The notes below the pieces were generated by a model that made no database searches, was not told where the DNA came from, and saw only the letters and a program-made list of their open reading frames with translations. Below, piece by piece: positions 17,046-24,462 of a stretch of DNA of 29,732 nucleotides; positions within the stretch are counted from its first letter, which is position 1, and every line of letters begins with the position of its first letter. Source of the stretch: JAEXNA01 sp050486105 (GTDB taxonomy: Bacteria; Vulcanimicrobiota; Xenobia; Xenobiales; JADMJV01); NCBI GenBank assembly GCA_050486105.1, contig JBJHCR010000040.1, positions 1-29,732 of the forward strand. Direction: 5' to 3'. The translations under genes were made by a program, and so were the position numbers.

Positions 17046-18653
17046 ATGACTAGAGACGTTCGGGTACAGGAATGGGGTACCAGAGTCGGGGTGATCCTGG
17101 CGGTAGCGGGCTCGGCTGTAGGTCTGGGAAACTTTCTTAGGTTTCCTGGTCAGGCGGCGGCCAATGGCGGTGGGGCTTTTATGGTCCCGTATTTTATTGC
17201 CCTGCTGTTGCTCGGTATACCCATTGGGTGGGCCGAGTGGACCATGGGTCGTTATGGAGGAAAGCGAGGCTTTCACTCCGCTCCATTCATCCTGGGAGCC
17301 GTGGGTCGGAGTCGAGTGTTTCGCTACATCGGCGTCCTGGGAGTCTTGATCCCCATGTCGGTTTCATTCTACTACACCTACATCGAAGCTTGGTGTCTGT
17401 CTTACGCTATCAAGTATGTTCGGGGAGAGTTCAAGTTCACGGAATTGGGCAGCATTCCTGAACAGACCGCTAAGGCAACAGAAATCTTCAACACTACTGT
17501 AGGAATGAACGCCAACGGCATCCATGCCGGGGGAACCCTGGAGACTTTTCTCCTGTGGTGTTTTGTCTTTGCCATCAACATCTTTTTGATCTACCGAGGC
17601 ATTTCCGGGGGGATCGAAAAATTCTGCCAACTGGCCATGCCAACCATGGCGATCTGCGCGGTGATCGTTTTGGTGAGAGTTTTAACTTTGGGAACCCCCG
17701 ACCCGAACTACCCGGATCAGAATGTGCTCAACGGGCTTGGGTTCATGTGGAACCCCGATCTCCAAGCCTTAAAGAGTGGACAGACTTGGCTTGCGGCAGC
17801 AGGTCAGATCTTTTTCTCTCTGTCGGTGGGCTTCGGAGTGATCATCAATTACGCCTCATATATGAATCGCAAGAGCGATGTGGTGCTCTCGGGAGTCACG
17901 GCAGCGGCCACAAACGAGGTCTTCGAAGTCAGCTTTGGTGGGATGATCACCTTGACGTCAGCCTTCGTCTTTCTCGGGGCCACGGGCGCCACGGCAGCAG
18001 CCGCCAGCACCTTCGGACTGGGTTTCACCACTCTCCCGGTGGTATTCGCTCAGATGGGCGGCGTGGGCCAATTGGTTGGAGCGGTCTGGTTCTTCATGCT
18101 GTTCCTAGCCGCCATAACTTCTTCCATATCGATGTACCAACCGGCGCTGGCCTTCTTTGAAGAGGCTTTGGGTCGAGGTCGCATGGTGGCCACCGTTTGC
18201 CTGGTCTGCTTCTGCCTAGTGGGCTCTTTTCTGGTGATGTACTTCTCGGAAAACCTTGAGTTTTTGGGTACAGTGGACAATTGGGTGGGAACCTTCGGCA
18301 TTTTTCTTCTGGCCACAGTTCAACTGATGATCTTCAGCTACATCTTCGGAGTCAAGCGAGGACTAGAGGAGGCTCACCAGGGTGCGCGCATCAAGATCCC
18401 GAGCTTTTTCTATCCCATCCTCTTGGTCATTTCTCCCCTCTTCCTGGTTATCGTTTTTGGAGTCTTCTCCTATGATTCGCTACCCAGTTGGATCGATGCC
18501 GTTAGAGCGAGCCCGGTGAGCCAGTACGCGATGTTGATGATTGGCTTGACCATCGCCATCCTCTGCTTCTTCGTCTACATCGGAGAGAAGCGTATGGAGG
18601 AACAGGGAATCGAGCTGGAAGGCCACGACCGAGAGATGACCGAGAGAGGATGA
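17046..18653 (+). CDS. Neurotransmitter:sodium symporter (NSS family), amino-acid importer large subunit
   Basis: A protein of 535 residues with about 12 membrane helices. The NSS signature is clear at the N-terminus: WGTRVGVILAVAGSAVGLGN, then FLRFPGQAAANGGGAFMVPY and the GIPIGWAEWTMGRYGG helix. The first unwound helix (AVGLGNFLRFP) and FSLSVGFGVIINYASY (TM6) are the Na+ and substrate-binding elements in LeuT-fold members. The protein carries the extra C-terminal helix before IGEKRMEEQGIELEGHD. Small neutral or branched amino acids are the likely substrate, by family. Downstream, after only four bases, is a 41-residue single-helix gene as in MetP-MetS pairs, which favours methionine/alanine import. 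The ATG has only a weak ribosome site. Confidence 0.93.
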   Translation: MTRDVRVQEWGTRVGVILAVAGSAVGLGNFLRFPGQAAANGGGAFMVPYFIALLLLGIPIGWAEWTMGRYGGKRGFHSAPFILGAVGRSRVFRYIGVLGVLIPMSVSFYYTYIEAWCLSYAIKYVRGEFKFTELGSIPEQTAKATEIFNTTVGMNANGIHAGGTLETFLLWCFVFAINIFLIYRGISGGIEKFCQLAMPTMAICAVIVLVRVLTLGTPDPNYPDQNVLNGLGFMWNPDLQALKSGQTWLAAAGQIFFSLSVGFGVIINYASYMNRKSDVVLSGVTAAATNEVFEVSFGGMITLTSAFVFLGATGATAAAASTFGLGFTTLPVVFAQMGGVGQLVGAVWFFMLFLAAITSSISMYQPALAFFEEALGRGRMVATVCLVCFCLVGSFLVMYFSENLEFLGTVDNWVGTFGIFLLATVQLMIFSYIFGVKRGLEEAHQGARIKIPSFFYPILLVISPLFLVIVFGVFSYDSLPSWIDAVRASPVSQYAMLMIGLTIAILCFFVYIGEKRMEEQGIELEGHDREMTERG

Positions 18654-18657
18654 CGGA

Positions 18658-18783
18658 ATGACGATACAAGGCTGGATATTTTTGACCTTAAGTATCACCG
18701 GGGTTTGGGCCTTGGCGATCTGGTGCTACTACACCCTGCTCACCTCCCCGGATCCTAGCGATGAGGAGCCACAGGATCGATAA
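18658..18783 (+). CDS. MetS-like small subunit of the NSS transporter
   Basis: A 41-residue protein from ATG 18658, four bases after the transporter stop, with GAGAGAGGA about six bases before the ATG. It is a single membrane helix (about residues 5-28; GWIFLTLSITGVWALAIWCY) with a short acidic tail (SPDPSDEEPQDR). Short single-helix proteins just after an NSS gene are known as MetS-type subunits (methionine/alanine importers), sometimes needed for transport. The match is by size, topology and position, not by a sequence search. Its 3' end overlaps the following flavoprotein gene by 23 bases, so the three genes are one transcription unit. It is below common length cut-offs and easily missed. 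Confidence 0.75.
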   Translation: MTIQGWIFLTLSITGVWALAIWCYYTLLTSPDPSDEEPQDR

Positions 18784-19993
18784 ACAGTGGGACGCCTTAG
18801 TGGTCGGTGGCGGGGCTGCCGGAGTTTTCGCCGCCCTTGGGGCCAAGGAGCTGTCCTGTGAACTCAAGATCGCAATTTTGGAAGCCTCTCCCAAGGCCCT
18901 CCGCAAGGTTGCCATTTCAGGTGGTGGTCGCTGCAACGTCACCCATAGATGCGATGACCTCGATCTGCTGCTCTCCTGTTATCCTCGAGGGGGACCACGT
19001 CTGCGAGCCATTCTGTCCCGCTTCATGCCCGAAGACACCGCGGCCTGGTTCAAGACCCGAGGGGTCGAACTCAAAACCGAGGCGGACGGACGGATGTTTC
19101 CCACTTCGAATCGCTCGGAGACCATCGTCGACCTCTTGTTAGAGGAAATCAAGAAATTGGGAATACCTCTCTTCACCGGTTGTCGAGTGAAGGAAGTCCA
19201 GCACTCCGAATCCGAAGGTTTCTTGCTCCACACCGGCCAGGGCTCTTTCCGATGTCGCCGTCTCTTATTGTCCACCGGCGGAGGCTCAAGGGCCCCTGCT
19301 TGGTTGAAGACTATGGGGCACAGCATTGTGCCTGACATTCCCTCCCTGTTCACTTTCTGCTGCGAAGATGCAATCTTGCAAGGTTTACCAGGACTCAGTG
19401 TGGATCCGGTCCATCTCAGTCTTGAGACCACGCCGAGATTTGAACAGCGTGGCCCTTTGCTAATCACTCACTGGGGATTGAGCGGCCCGGCGATACTCAA
19501 ACTCTCAGCCTTTGCCGCCCGAGTCTTGGCAGAACGGGATTATCGAGCGACCTTGCTCTGCGACTGGCTTCCAAGTTTGGCATGGTCCGACTTTCTCGAT
19601 CACCTCAAGAAAGGCGAACTCCTCACCCGTCGCCTAGGAACCTCCCCTTTCCCGAACCTACCCAAAAGACTCTGGCAAAAATTCCTAGAGCAAAACCAAC
19701 TTAGCCCCGAGCGAACTTACCGTAGCCTGAACCTAGATGAAGTGAAGTCTTTGACCGACAGCGTCAAGGGTTGTCAGCTCGAAATCGTGGGAAAGGGAGT
19801 GTTCAAAGAGGAGTTTGTCACTTCTGGGGGCCTGCCCCTAAGGGAGGTCTCGGTCCATACCATGGAGAGCCGAAGAGTTCCTGGACTGCTGGTGGCGGGG
19901 GAACTCTTGGACGTAGATGGGATAACCGGAGGATTCAACTTCCAGAGCGCTTGGGCCACCGGACACCTAGCCAGCTTTGGCCTAGTGGGCTAA
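18761..19993 (+). CDS. NAD(P)/FAD-dependent oxidoreductase, BaiN/HI0933-like family
   Basis: A protein of 410 residues. The N-terminus holds the dinucleotide-binding fold DALVVGGGAAGVFAAL, followed by the family mark VAISGGGRCNVTHRC. The middle has LLLSTGGGSRAP and GPLLITHWGLSGPAIL, and the C-terminus ends ELLDVDGITGGFNFQSAWATGH, the flavin-closing motif of this family (TIGR00275-like). The best known relative is BaiN of bile-acid dehydroxylating clostridia, and others are annotated as aminoacetone oxidases; the natural substrate of this one is unknown. It begins inside the end of the MetS-like gene, with no strong ribosome site, so it probably depends on translation from upstream. It ends at the left arm of a large inverted repeat. 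Confidence 0.9.
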   Translation: MRSHRIDKQWDALVVGGGAAGVFAALGAKELSCELKIAILEASPKALRKVAISGGGRCNVTHRCDDLDLLLSCYPRGGPRLRAILSRFMPEDTAAWFKTRGVELKTEADGRMFPTSNRSETIVDLLLEEIKKLGIPLFTGCRVKEVQHSESEGFLLHTGQGSFRCRRLLLSTGGGSRAPAWLKTMGHSIVPDIPSLFTFCCEDAILQGLPGLSVDPVHLSLETTPRFEQRGPLLITHWGLSGPAILKLSAFAARVLAERDYRATLLCDWLPSLAWSDFLDHLKKGELLTRRLGTSPFPNLPKRLWQKFLEQNQLSPERTYRSLNLDEVKSLTDSVKGCQLEIVGKGVFKEEFVTSGGLPLREVSVHTMESRRVPGLLVAGELLDVDGITGGFNFQSAWATGHLASFGLVG

Positions 19994-20206
19994 GGATCTG
20001 GTCCGAAATAACTTCCCGGTTTGGGCCGCCGATGCATCGGGGACCCTCTGGGTGCTGGCAGCGTTGGTTCTCGCTTAAGTATTCTCGATACTAGTCGCTC
20101 GAACCGCCTTGCCACACCCACGGGGACGCCGGGAACCCGCGCTTGCGTGGGTGGCCCCGGCCCTCGACAACCGAAAATAGAAAGTTATTCCGGACCAGAT
20201 CCTAAG
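19990..20206. repeat. Large nested inverted repeat, possible structured RNA or terminator
   Basis: Bases 19990-20014 and 20182-20206 are 25-bp inverted arms with two mismatches. Inside them CGGTT (20017-20021) pairs with 20169-20173, and GGGCCG (20023-20028) with CGGCCC (20158-20163). Further hairpins are AGTAT/ATACT (20078-20092) and ACCCACG/CGTGGGT (20116-20152). No open reading frame of note lies inside, and there is no U-run. It fills the whole gap between convergent genes. It could be a structured RNA, a long-hairpin terminator or a small mobile element remnant; TAA-like bases flank both arms. Confidence 0.55.
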
Positions 20207-20209
20207 AAG

Positions 20210-21280
20210 CTAACTAGCCGCTCGGTCCACCGCTGCCAGCAAGTTCAATCGACCTGCTCCCTGGGCGTTCTTGGGTACTCCGCTGAGTCGCTGAGCCGTG
20301 CCGGTCAGGATATCTTTGACTTCATGGTGACTGAGATTGGGGTTGACCTGCAACAAAAGTGCTGCCGCTCCACTGACCATAGGCGCAGCCTGACTGCTTC
20401 CGGTCAAAGCAACATACTGGGCCGTCTGTGCCAAGCGTTGGGCGTAGGCCGAGGCCGGAGCCAAAGGTCCTAGGACTCTCACTCCTTCAGCAATCAGGTC
20501 GGGCTTACCGCTGTCCTTGGCTCCTCGACTTGAGTTCTCCCAAACTCCATCGTCACTTCGGATCTCGGTACCGCGATCATCGAGGGTGCCTACCGTTATC
20601 ACCTTTGGGGAGATTCCTGGACTACTAACGTTGCTTGGACAAACCTTGTCTCGACATTCGTTGCCGGCAGCTGCTACCACCACCAAACCGGCTTCCACCG
20701 CTCGCTCTGCCGCCTTGACAAAATCGTCCTCAACCGGGCTACCCTTGAGCTCTGTGCCCAATGAAAGGTTCAAAATGTCTATGGAATATTTTTCTCGGTT
20801 CTCGATGACCCAATCGATGGCTCGGATCGCTTCTTGTTCGTTGGTGATCCGACAGGCCACCAAGTCGGCCCGAGGCGCGATCCCCGAGACTCTGTCATTT
20901 TCTCCAGCGATAATACCGGCTATGTGGGTTCCGTGACCCTTGGGGTCGTAGGGGGTTCTCTTGCGGGACGAAAAATCCCGAAATGCTTTAATACGGTCCC
21001 CGAAGTCTGAGTGCTTGCTGACTCCACTGTCCACCACGGCCACTGTGACCCCCTCGCCGTTGATTCCCCGGCGATGCAACTCCTCCAAACCCTTGGGCCT
21101 CGAAACCCAATCGAATTCCTGAGAGGTTTGCCCATCGAAGGAGTCACCAAGGAGCGAGTCTCCAGTGTCCTGGGAAGGAGCCGAGAGCCTCGCAACAGAT
21201 TCCGGTGCCACTTGAGTTGTGCGTAGCGCTTGCGCCAAACGTTCGCGAACGGCGGCACTCTGGAGGTGGGAGGCTTTCAT
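20210..21280 (-). CDS. Subtilisin-like serine protease (S8), no signal peptide
   Basis: A protein of 356 residues with the complete S8 catalytic set: Asp84 in AVAVVDSGV, His116 in PKGHGTHIAG, oxyanion Asn207 in VVAAAGNEC and Ser296 in TGSSQAAPMVSGAA. The nucleophile motif is GSSQAAP rather than the usual GTSMAAP. The N-terminus (MKASHLQSAAVRERLAQALR) is amphipathic, not a signal peptide, and about 60 residues precede the domain, suggesting an intracellular subtilase or a short propeptide form. The closing VNPNLSHHEVKDILTGTA is the conserved C-terminal helix. The ATG has no Shine-Dalgarno site; a TACTCT box ends six bases upstream, which may make the mRNA leaderless. It is divergent from the MATE exporter. 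Confidence 0.9.
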   Translation of the reverse strand: MKASHLQSAAVRERLAQALRTTQVAPESVARLSAPSQDTGDSLLGDSFDGQTSQEFDWVSRPKGLEELHRRGINGEGVTVAVVDSGVSKHSDFGDRIKAFRDFSSRKRTPYDPKGHGTHIAGIIAGENDRVSGIAPRADLVACRITNEQEAIRAIDWVIENREKYSIDILNLSLGTELKGSPVEDDFVKAAERAVEAGLVVVAAAGNECRDKVCPSNVSSPGISPKVITVGTLDDRGTEIRSDDGVWENSSRGAKDSGKPDLIAEGVRVLGPLAPASAYAQRLAQTAQYVALTGSSQAAPMVSGAAALLLQVNPNLSHHEVKDILTGTAQRLSGVPKNAQGAGRLNLLAAVDRAAS

Positions 21281-21311
21281 ACACTCAGAGTAGAGTAAAT
21301 CGACTCAAGAT

Positions 21312-21348
21312 ATGTTGCACAAATGTAAATCTCCCATATGGGCAACAT
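21312..21348. promoter_or_regulatory. Inverted repeat between divergent protease and exporter genes
   Basis: ATGTTGC (21312-21318) is repeated inverted as GCAACAT (21342-21348), and the palindrome CCCATATGGG (21333-21342) borders the right half. The site lies in the shared upstream region of the subtilase and MATE genes, 30-70 bases from the first start codon. It could bind a regulator, but no candidate protein is nearby. Confidence 0.3.
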
Positions 21349-21392
21349 CGGAAATTGCTACTAGTCGCTCTCAGTGCGGGCAAGCAACCTCC

Positions 21393-21421
21393 TCGACAGA
21401 TGCCTCGGATTGCAGTACCAT
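21393..21421 (+). promoter_or_regulatory. Promoter for leaderless MATE transcript
   Basis: TCGACA (21393-21398), one base away from the -35 consensus, 17-base spacer, TACCAT (21416-21421), then six bases to ATG 21428. No ribosome site stands before this ATG. It supports the choice of 21428 over the upstream in-frame start at 21374, which would place the promoter inside the gene. Confidence 0.6.
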
Positions 21422-21427
21422 CCTGCG

Positions 21428-22804
21428 ATGGCGCGAGCGTGGACAGAAATCAAGCAAACCCTGGTCCTGGGGATTCCCATGGCCGGTGCTCAGCTTTCCC
21501 AAATTGCGATGAACAGCACTGATGTTGCCATGGTCGGTCGTCTCAAAGGGGAGGCTCTCGCCGCCATGGCCGTTGGGCAAGCGGCCTATGGATTATGCCT
21601 GTCCTTCGGAATAGGTATCGTAGCAGCCGTCAACCCCCTGGTCAGCCAAGCTTTCGGAGCAAAAAAAAACGAAGCCATTCAACGAACGGTGGCCTTGGGA
21701 TTCTGGGCAGCTTGGGTCTGCGCCCTTTTATCTTGGATCGTACTTTTCCGTATCGATCTTTTGTTTGCCTGGTTGGAGTACCCTGAAGAGGTGAGCCGAC
21801 AGGCCACCGGCTATACCCGGGCCGCCATGCTGGGCCTGCCGGCGGCCTTCCTGTTCTTGACCCTTAAGAACTATCTTGACGGGATTTCCAAACCGAGAAT
21901 TCCTTTTTTGGTCGCCCTCATTGGAATAGTCGTCAATGGACTGGCAGACTACACCCTCATGTTCGGCAAGTTTGGTTTCCCGGCTCTTGGAGTCCAGGGC
22001 ACCGGATTTGCTACCGCCACCGTCAATCTCTTTATGGCCCTAACCCTAGCCACTATAGCCTGGAAGTCCGAGTTCACCCAACAGCTCCTGAGAACGACCG
22101 CCAGAGGTCGAAAGGAATTCTTGATGATCGGCCTTCCTATCGCCGGCATGATCTGCCTTGAGGTCGGACTTTTCGTTGTCGCCGCGTTGCTTATGGCCCG
22201 AATCGGCACCGAGCAGGCCGCCGCTCACCAGATCGTCTTAACCTGTGCTGCGGTAACCTTCATGATTCCCCTAGGAATCTCGTTTGCCGGGGCCACCAGG
22301 GTCGGTCAATTCATTGGGGCCAAGAAGTTTGCTCGGGTTCGACCCGCCGGCTTGGCCGCCATCGGAGTTGGGGTCGGCTTTATGACGATATCTGCCCTAC
22401 TCTTTATGACCGTTCCGGCCTTCTTCATCGACTTGTTTTGGGACCCTAAGTCTGGAGAGAGTTCCCAAGTGCGTATCTATGCCATAGAACTTCTCATTAT
22501 TGCTGGAATTTTTCAGGTCTTCGACGGCCTTCAAATCACCTCCAGCGGAGCGCTGCGGGGCATGACCGATGTCAAAGTTCCTCTGGTAATCGGCGCACTC
22601 TCCTACTGGGTTGTAGGACTAGGATCGGCCATCTATTTAGCACTTTGGACCCCGCTGCAGCACCAGGGTCTTTGGATTGGCCTTTTGCTCGGTCTAGCTT
22701 GCGCGGGCCTTTCCATGTTCTTGCGCTTTCTCATCTTGAGTCGCCGAATACGCACCGACCGCGCGTTTCGAGCCAAGGTCACCAGCTCAAGCCTTCAAGA
22801 ATAG
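21428..22804 (+). CDS. MATE-family multidrug/Na+ (or H+) antiporter
   Basis: A protein of 458 residues from ATG 21428 (MARAWTEIKQTLVLGIPMAG). It has 12 hydrophobic helices in two halves. Family features are the first helix LGIPMAGAQLSQIAMNSTDV and AMVGRLKGEALAAMAVGQAA, VNPLVSQAFGAKKNE in the first loop, and the mirrored VGQFIGAKKFA in the second half, as in the NorM/DinF group. The end is a short basic tail. These inner-membrane exporters expel cationic drugs or metabolites in exchange for Na+ or H+. The gene stands alone with its own promoter, and its stop is seven bases from the convergent stop of a small selenoprotein gene. Confidence 0.92.
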   Translation: MARAWTEIKQTLVLGIPMAGAQLSQIAMNSTDVAMVGRLKGEALAAMAVGQAAYGLCLSFGIGIVAAVNPLVSQAFGAKKNEAIQRTVALGFWAAWVCALLSWIVLFRIDLLFAWLEYPEEVSRQATGYTRAAMLGLPAAFLFLTLKNYLDGISKPRIPFLVALIGIVVNGLADYTLMFGKFGFPALGVQGTGFATATVNLFMALTLATIAWKSEFTQQLLRTTARGRKEFLMIGLPIAGMICLEVGLFVVAALLMARIGTEQAAAHQIVLTCAAVTFMIPLGISFAGATRVGQFIGAKKFARVRPAGLAAIGVGVGFMTISALLFMTVPAFFIDLFWDPKSGESSQVRIYAIELLIIAGIFQVFDGLQITSSGALRGMTDVKVPLVIGALSYWVVGLGSAIYLALWTPLQHQGLWIGLLLGLACAGLSMFLRFLILSRRIRTDRAFRAKVTSSSLQE

Positions 22805-22811
22805 TGTTCGT

Positions 22812-23036
22812 CTAACCGAGCCTTGCTCGAACCTTCGACACTATACTTTCCGGAGTTGGAAATCCGTCGGCATCCTTCTGAGACACTAACTCCCCATTCA
22901 GCCAAATCGAAAATTCCCCGGTGCCCCCTGGAACACAGCGCCAATTCAGGCTGAACTCCTCAGTCAATCGTGCCGCCAAACTGGCTGCTCTCGGCTGATA
23001 GTTTCAGCGCACACAGTATCGAATCTCTCCGTCCAT
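22812..23036 (-). CDS. SelW-like (Rdx family) selenoprotein with in-frame UGA (Sec)
   Basis: A 74-residue protein read through an internal TGA at 23006-23004 (residue 11). The N-terminus reads MDGEIRYCVRUNYQPRA, which is the Rdx/SelW/SelT redox motif C-x-x-U followed by NYxPRA. The rest fits the thioredoxin-like Rdx fold: a helix AASLAARLTEEF, then a GGTGEFSIWLNGEL strand pair and the GFPTPESIVSKVRARL end, stopping at TAG. ATG 23036 has a textbook ribosome site, GGAGG five bases upstream. A hairpin with a G-containing apical loop lies 22-24 bases after the UGA, as expected for a bacterial SECIS element. Length is typical for the family. Gene callers would end it after ten residues. The role is likely redox; substrate unknown. 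Confidence 0.88.
22975..22985 (-). promoter_or_regulatory. Candidate bacterial SECIS hairpin (apical part)
   Basis: On the minus strand, GCCA (22985-22982) pairs with TGGC (22978-22975) around a GUU loop that begins 22 bases after the Sec UGA. An outer TCAG/CTGA pairing and a GCC/GGC pairing can extend it. A loop opening with G at 16-37 bases after UGA is the known bacterial SECIS rule. It lies inside the coding region, as bacterial SECIS elements do. Confidence 0.55.
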
Positions 23037-23160
23037 ATGATCCTCCGTTTCATCGATGATAACGCACCCTTCCCTAAGGCGAACTCCTATCCCCGCAGCC
23101 TTTTTGACAATTTAGAAATCCAGTGCAGGATGAAAACCAGCCAAAGCAAACTCGGATTAT

Positions 23161-24456
23161 ATGCAGTACCTCCCAAGTTTTCTCTGTCACATCATCGATG
23201 CTGTTGCCTATAAAGGTGACCCCTTGGAGTGGAAAGCCTCCTGGAATGATTGGAAGGCTCAGTTTCAAGAGTACTACCAAAGAGAGAGCGACTACCAGGT
23301 CTCTGAAGAAGACGCTCAAATCGTGGCCAATCTTCCACCGCTCTTGGAGCAACTGTCAGCCTCGGTGGAGCGCGCCTTCACGGGCAAGGTGGACCTAGAA
23401 GACCTAGTCAAAGACTCCTTGAGTTTCTTTCAGGCTCACGACGCCTTCTATGAAGAGAGAGAGCGTCCATACTTCGTGCACAACTCCTCGCTCGACCGCC
23501 TCTTGAAGGCCAGCGTCGCTCATCTCCAAGGGCGCGCCGGCCACGAAGCCATCCATGCCAAAGCCCCGGAGGCGGTCTTGGCGGTGGCCACTCTGAGCGA
23601 TCTCTATATGGACACTCAGGATGTCCTGCCTGAGGATTTCAAGAAAGGCTGTCTCGAAGGCTTTCGGAGAGCCCAGAAAGGTTTCGACATGTTGGCCGAG
23701 CACGAGGCGGAGTTCCCCACCGAAGTGCTGGAAGAAGCGCTCTTTGAGCTGCGCAGCGCCGGAGAACTCTTGGAGCATTTACCCACCCTCTATAAGGAGT
23801 TCGAAGAAGAAAATTCTCTGGCCATCCCTATTGTGGGCTCCCTTTTGAGCGCCTTGAGGCACGAGGAAAGCGAGGAGAATTGGGCTCTACTTCAAGAGAA
23901 TGCCTTTCCTGCGTTTCTAGAACTCTGGGAAAAGCGTCAAGATGGCTGGCTTCTCCATCCTGAGGTGGCTGCTGACTTGCTGGAGACGGCCGAGGGACAG
24001 ATAACTCTCTTGAGTGAAATGCTGGAAGAGGGTCCGCCGGAGAACCTCGAAGAATTCTGGAGCCTGGTGGATGCTTTGGACGAGGTCTTCGCCCGGTTTC
24101 CGGAGCACACCCTCGACCTTGAAGCGCTGAGAGCTTCACCCTTTTGGCCCGAAGCCCAAATGATTCTCAATCTTCTTCGAGGCGGGGCTCCCATTTATGC
24201 CGCACGCACCCTCATTGATGGAGTTCGGGGGAGCGATGCCCCACCGGTGATACAAACCCTAGCTGACGATCTGGACCTACATCTGGAAACCGGAGACCCT
24301 ATCCCACTGCTTCACTCACTGGTTCTCTTGCAGGAAGACCTAGAATTGAGCAAGACCTCAAGGCCGTGCGCGTCCTGTCCAGAAAGAGTGCCACTGGAAG
24401 CCAAAGAGTGTCCGTCCTGTGGGGCACAGGTCGAAGAACTCTCTATCTCCGGTTAG
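23161..24456 (+). CDS. Acidic helical protein of unknown function with C-terminal zinc ribbon
   Basis: A protein of 431 residues. Almost the whole length is predicted helix, very rich in Glu and Leu (for example EVLEEALFELRSAGELLEHL), with no signal peptide or membrane helix. The last ~35 residues hold a zinc ribbon: CASC, then CPSC 12 residues later (SRPCASCPERVPLEAKECPS). The N-terminus (MQYLPSFLCHIIDAVAYKGD) reads as the start of a folded domain. No family is recognised. No ribosome site precedes the ATG; TTGACA at 23104-23109 with CAGGAT 16 bases on is a possible promoter giving a short leader. It is divergent from the selenoprotein gene and ends six bases from argG. A scaffolding or adaptor role would be a guess. 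Confidence 0.7.
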   Translation: MQYLPSFLCHIIDAVAYKGDPLEWKASWNDWKAQFQEYYQRESDYQVSEEDAQIVANLPPLLEQLSASVERAFTGKVDLEDLVKDSLSFFQAHDAFYEERERPYFVHNSSLDRLLKASVAHLQGRAGHEAIHAKAPEAVLAVATLSDLYMDTQDVLPEDFKKGCLEGFRRAQKGFDMLAEHEAEFPTEVLEEALFELRSAGELLEHLPTLYKEFEEENSLAIPIVGSLLSALRHEESEENWALLQENAFPAFLELWEKRQDGWLLHPEVAADLLETAEGQITLLSEMLEEGPPENLEEFWSLVDALDEVFARFPEHTLDLEALRASPFWPEAQMILNLLRGGAPIYAARTLIDGVRGSDAPPVIQTLADDLDLHLETGDPIPLLHSLVLLQEDLELSKTSRPCASCPERVPLEAKECPSCGAQVEELSISG

Positions 24457-24462
24457 GGTCTA

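Noticed and set aside
20088..21370. ACTAGTCGCTC occurs near 20090 and again near 21360
   Set aside because: Eleven shared bases at two sites, with no flanking similarity, could be chance; not enough to call a repeat family.
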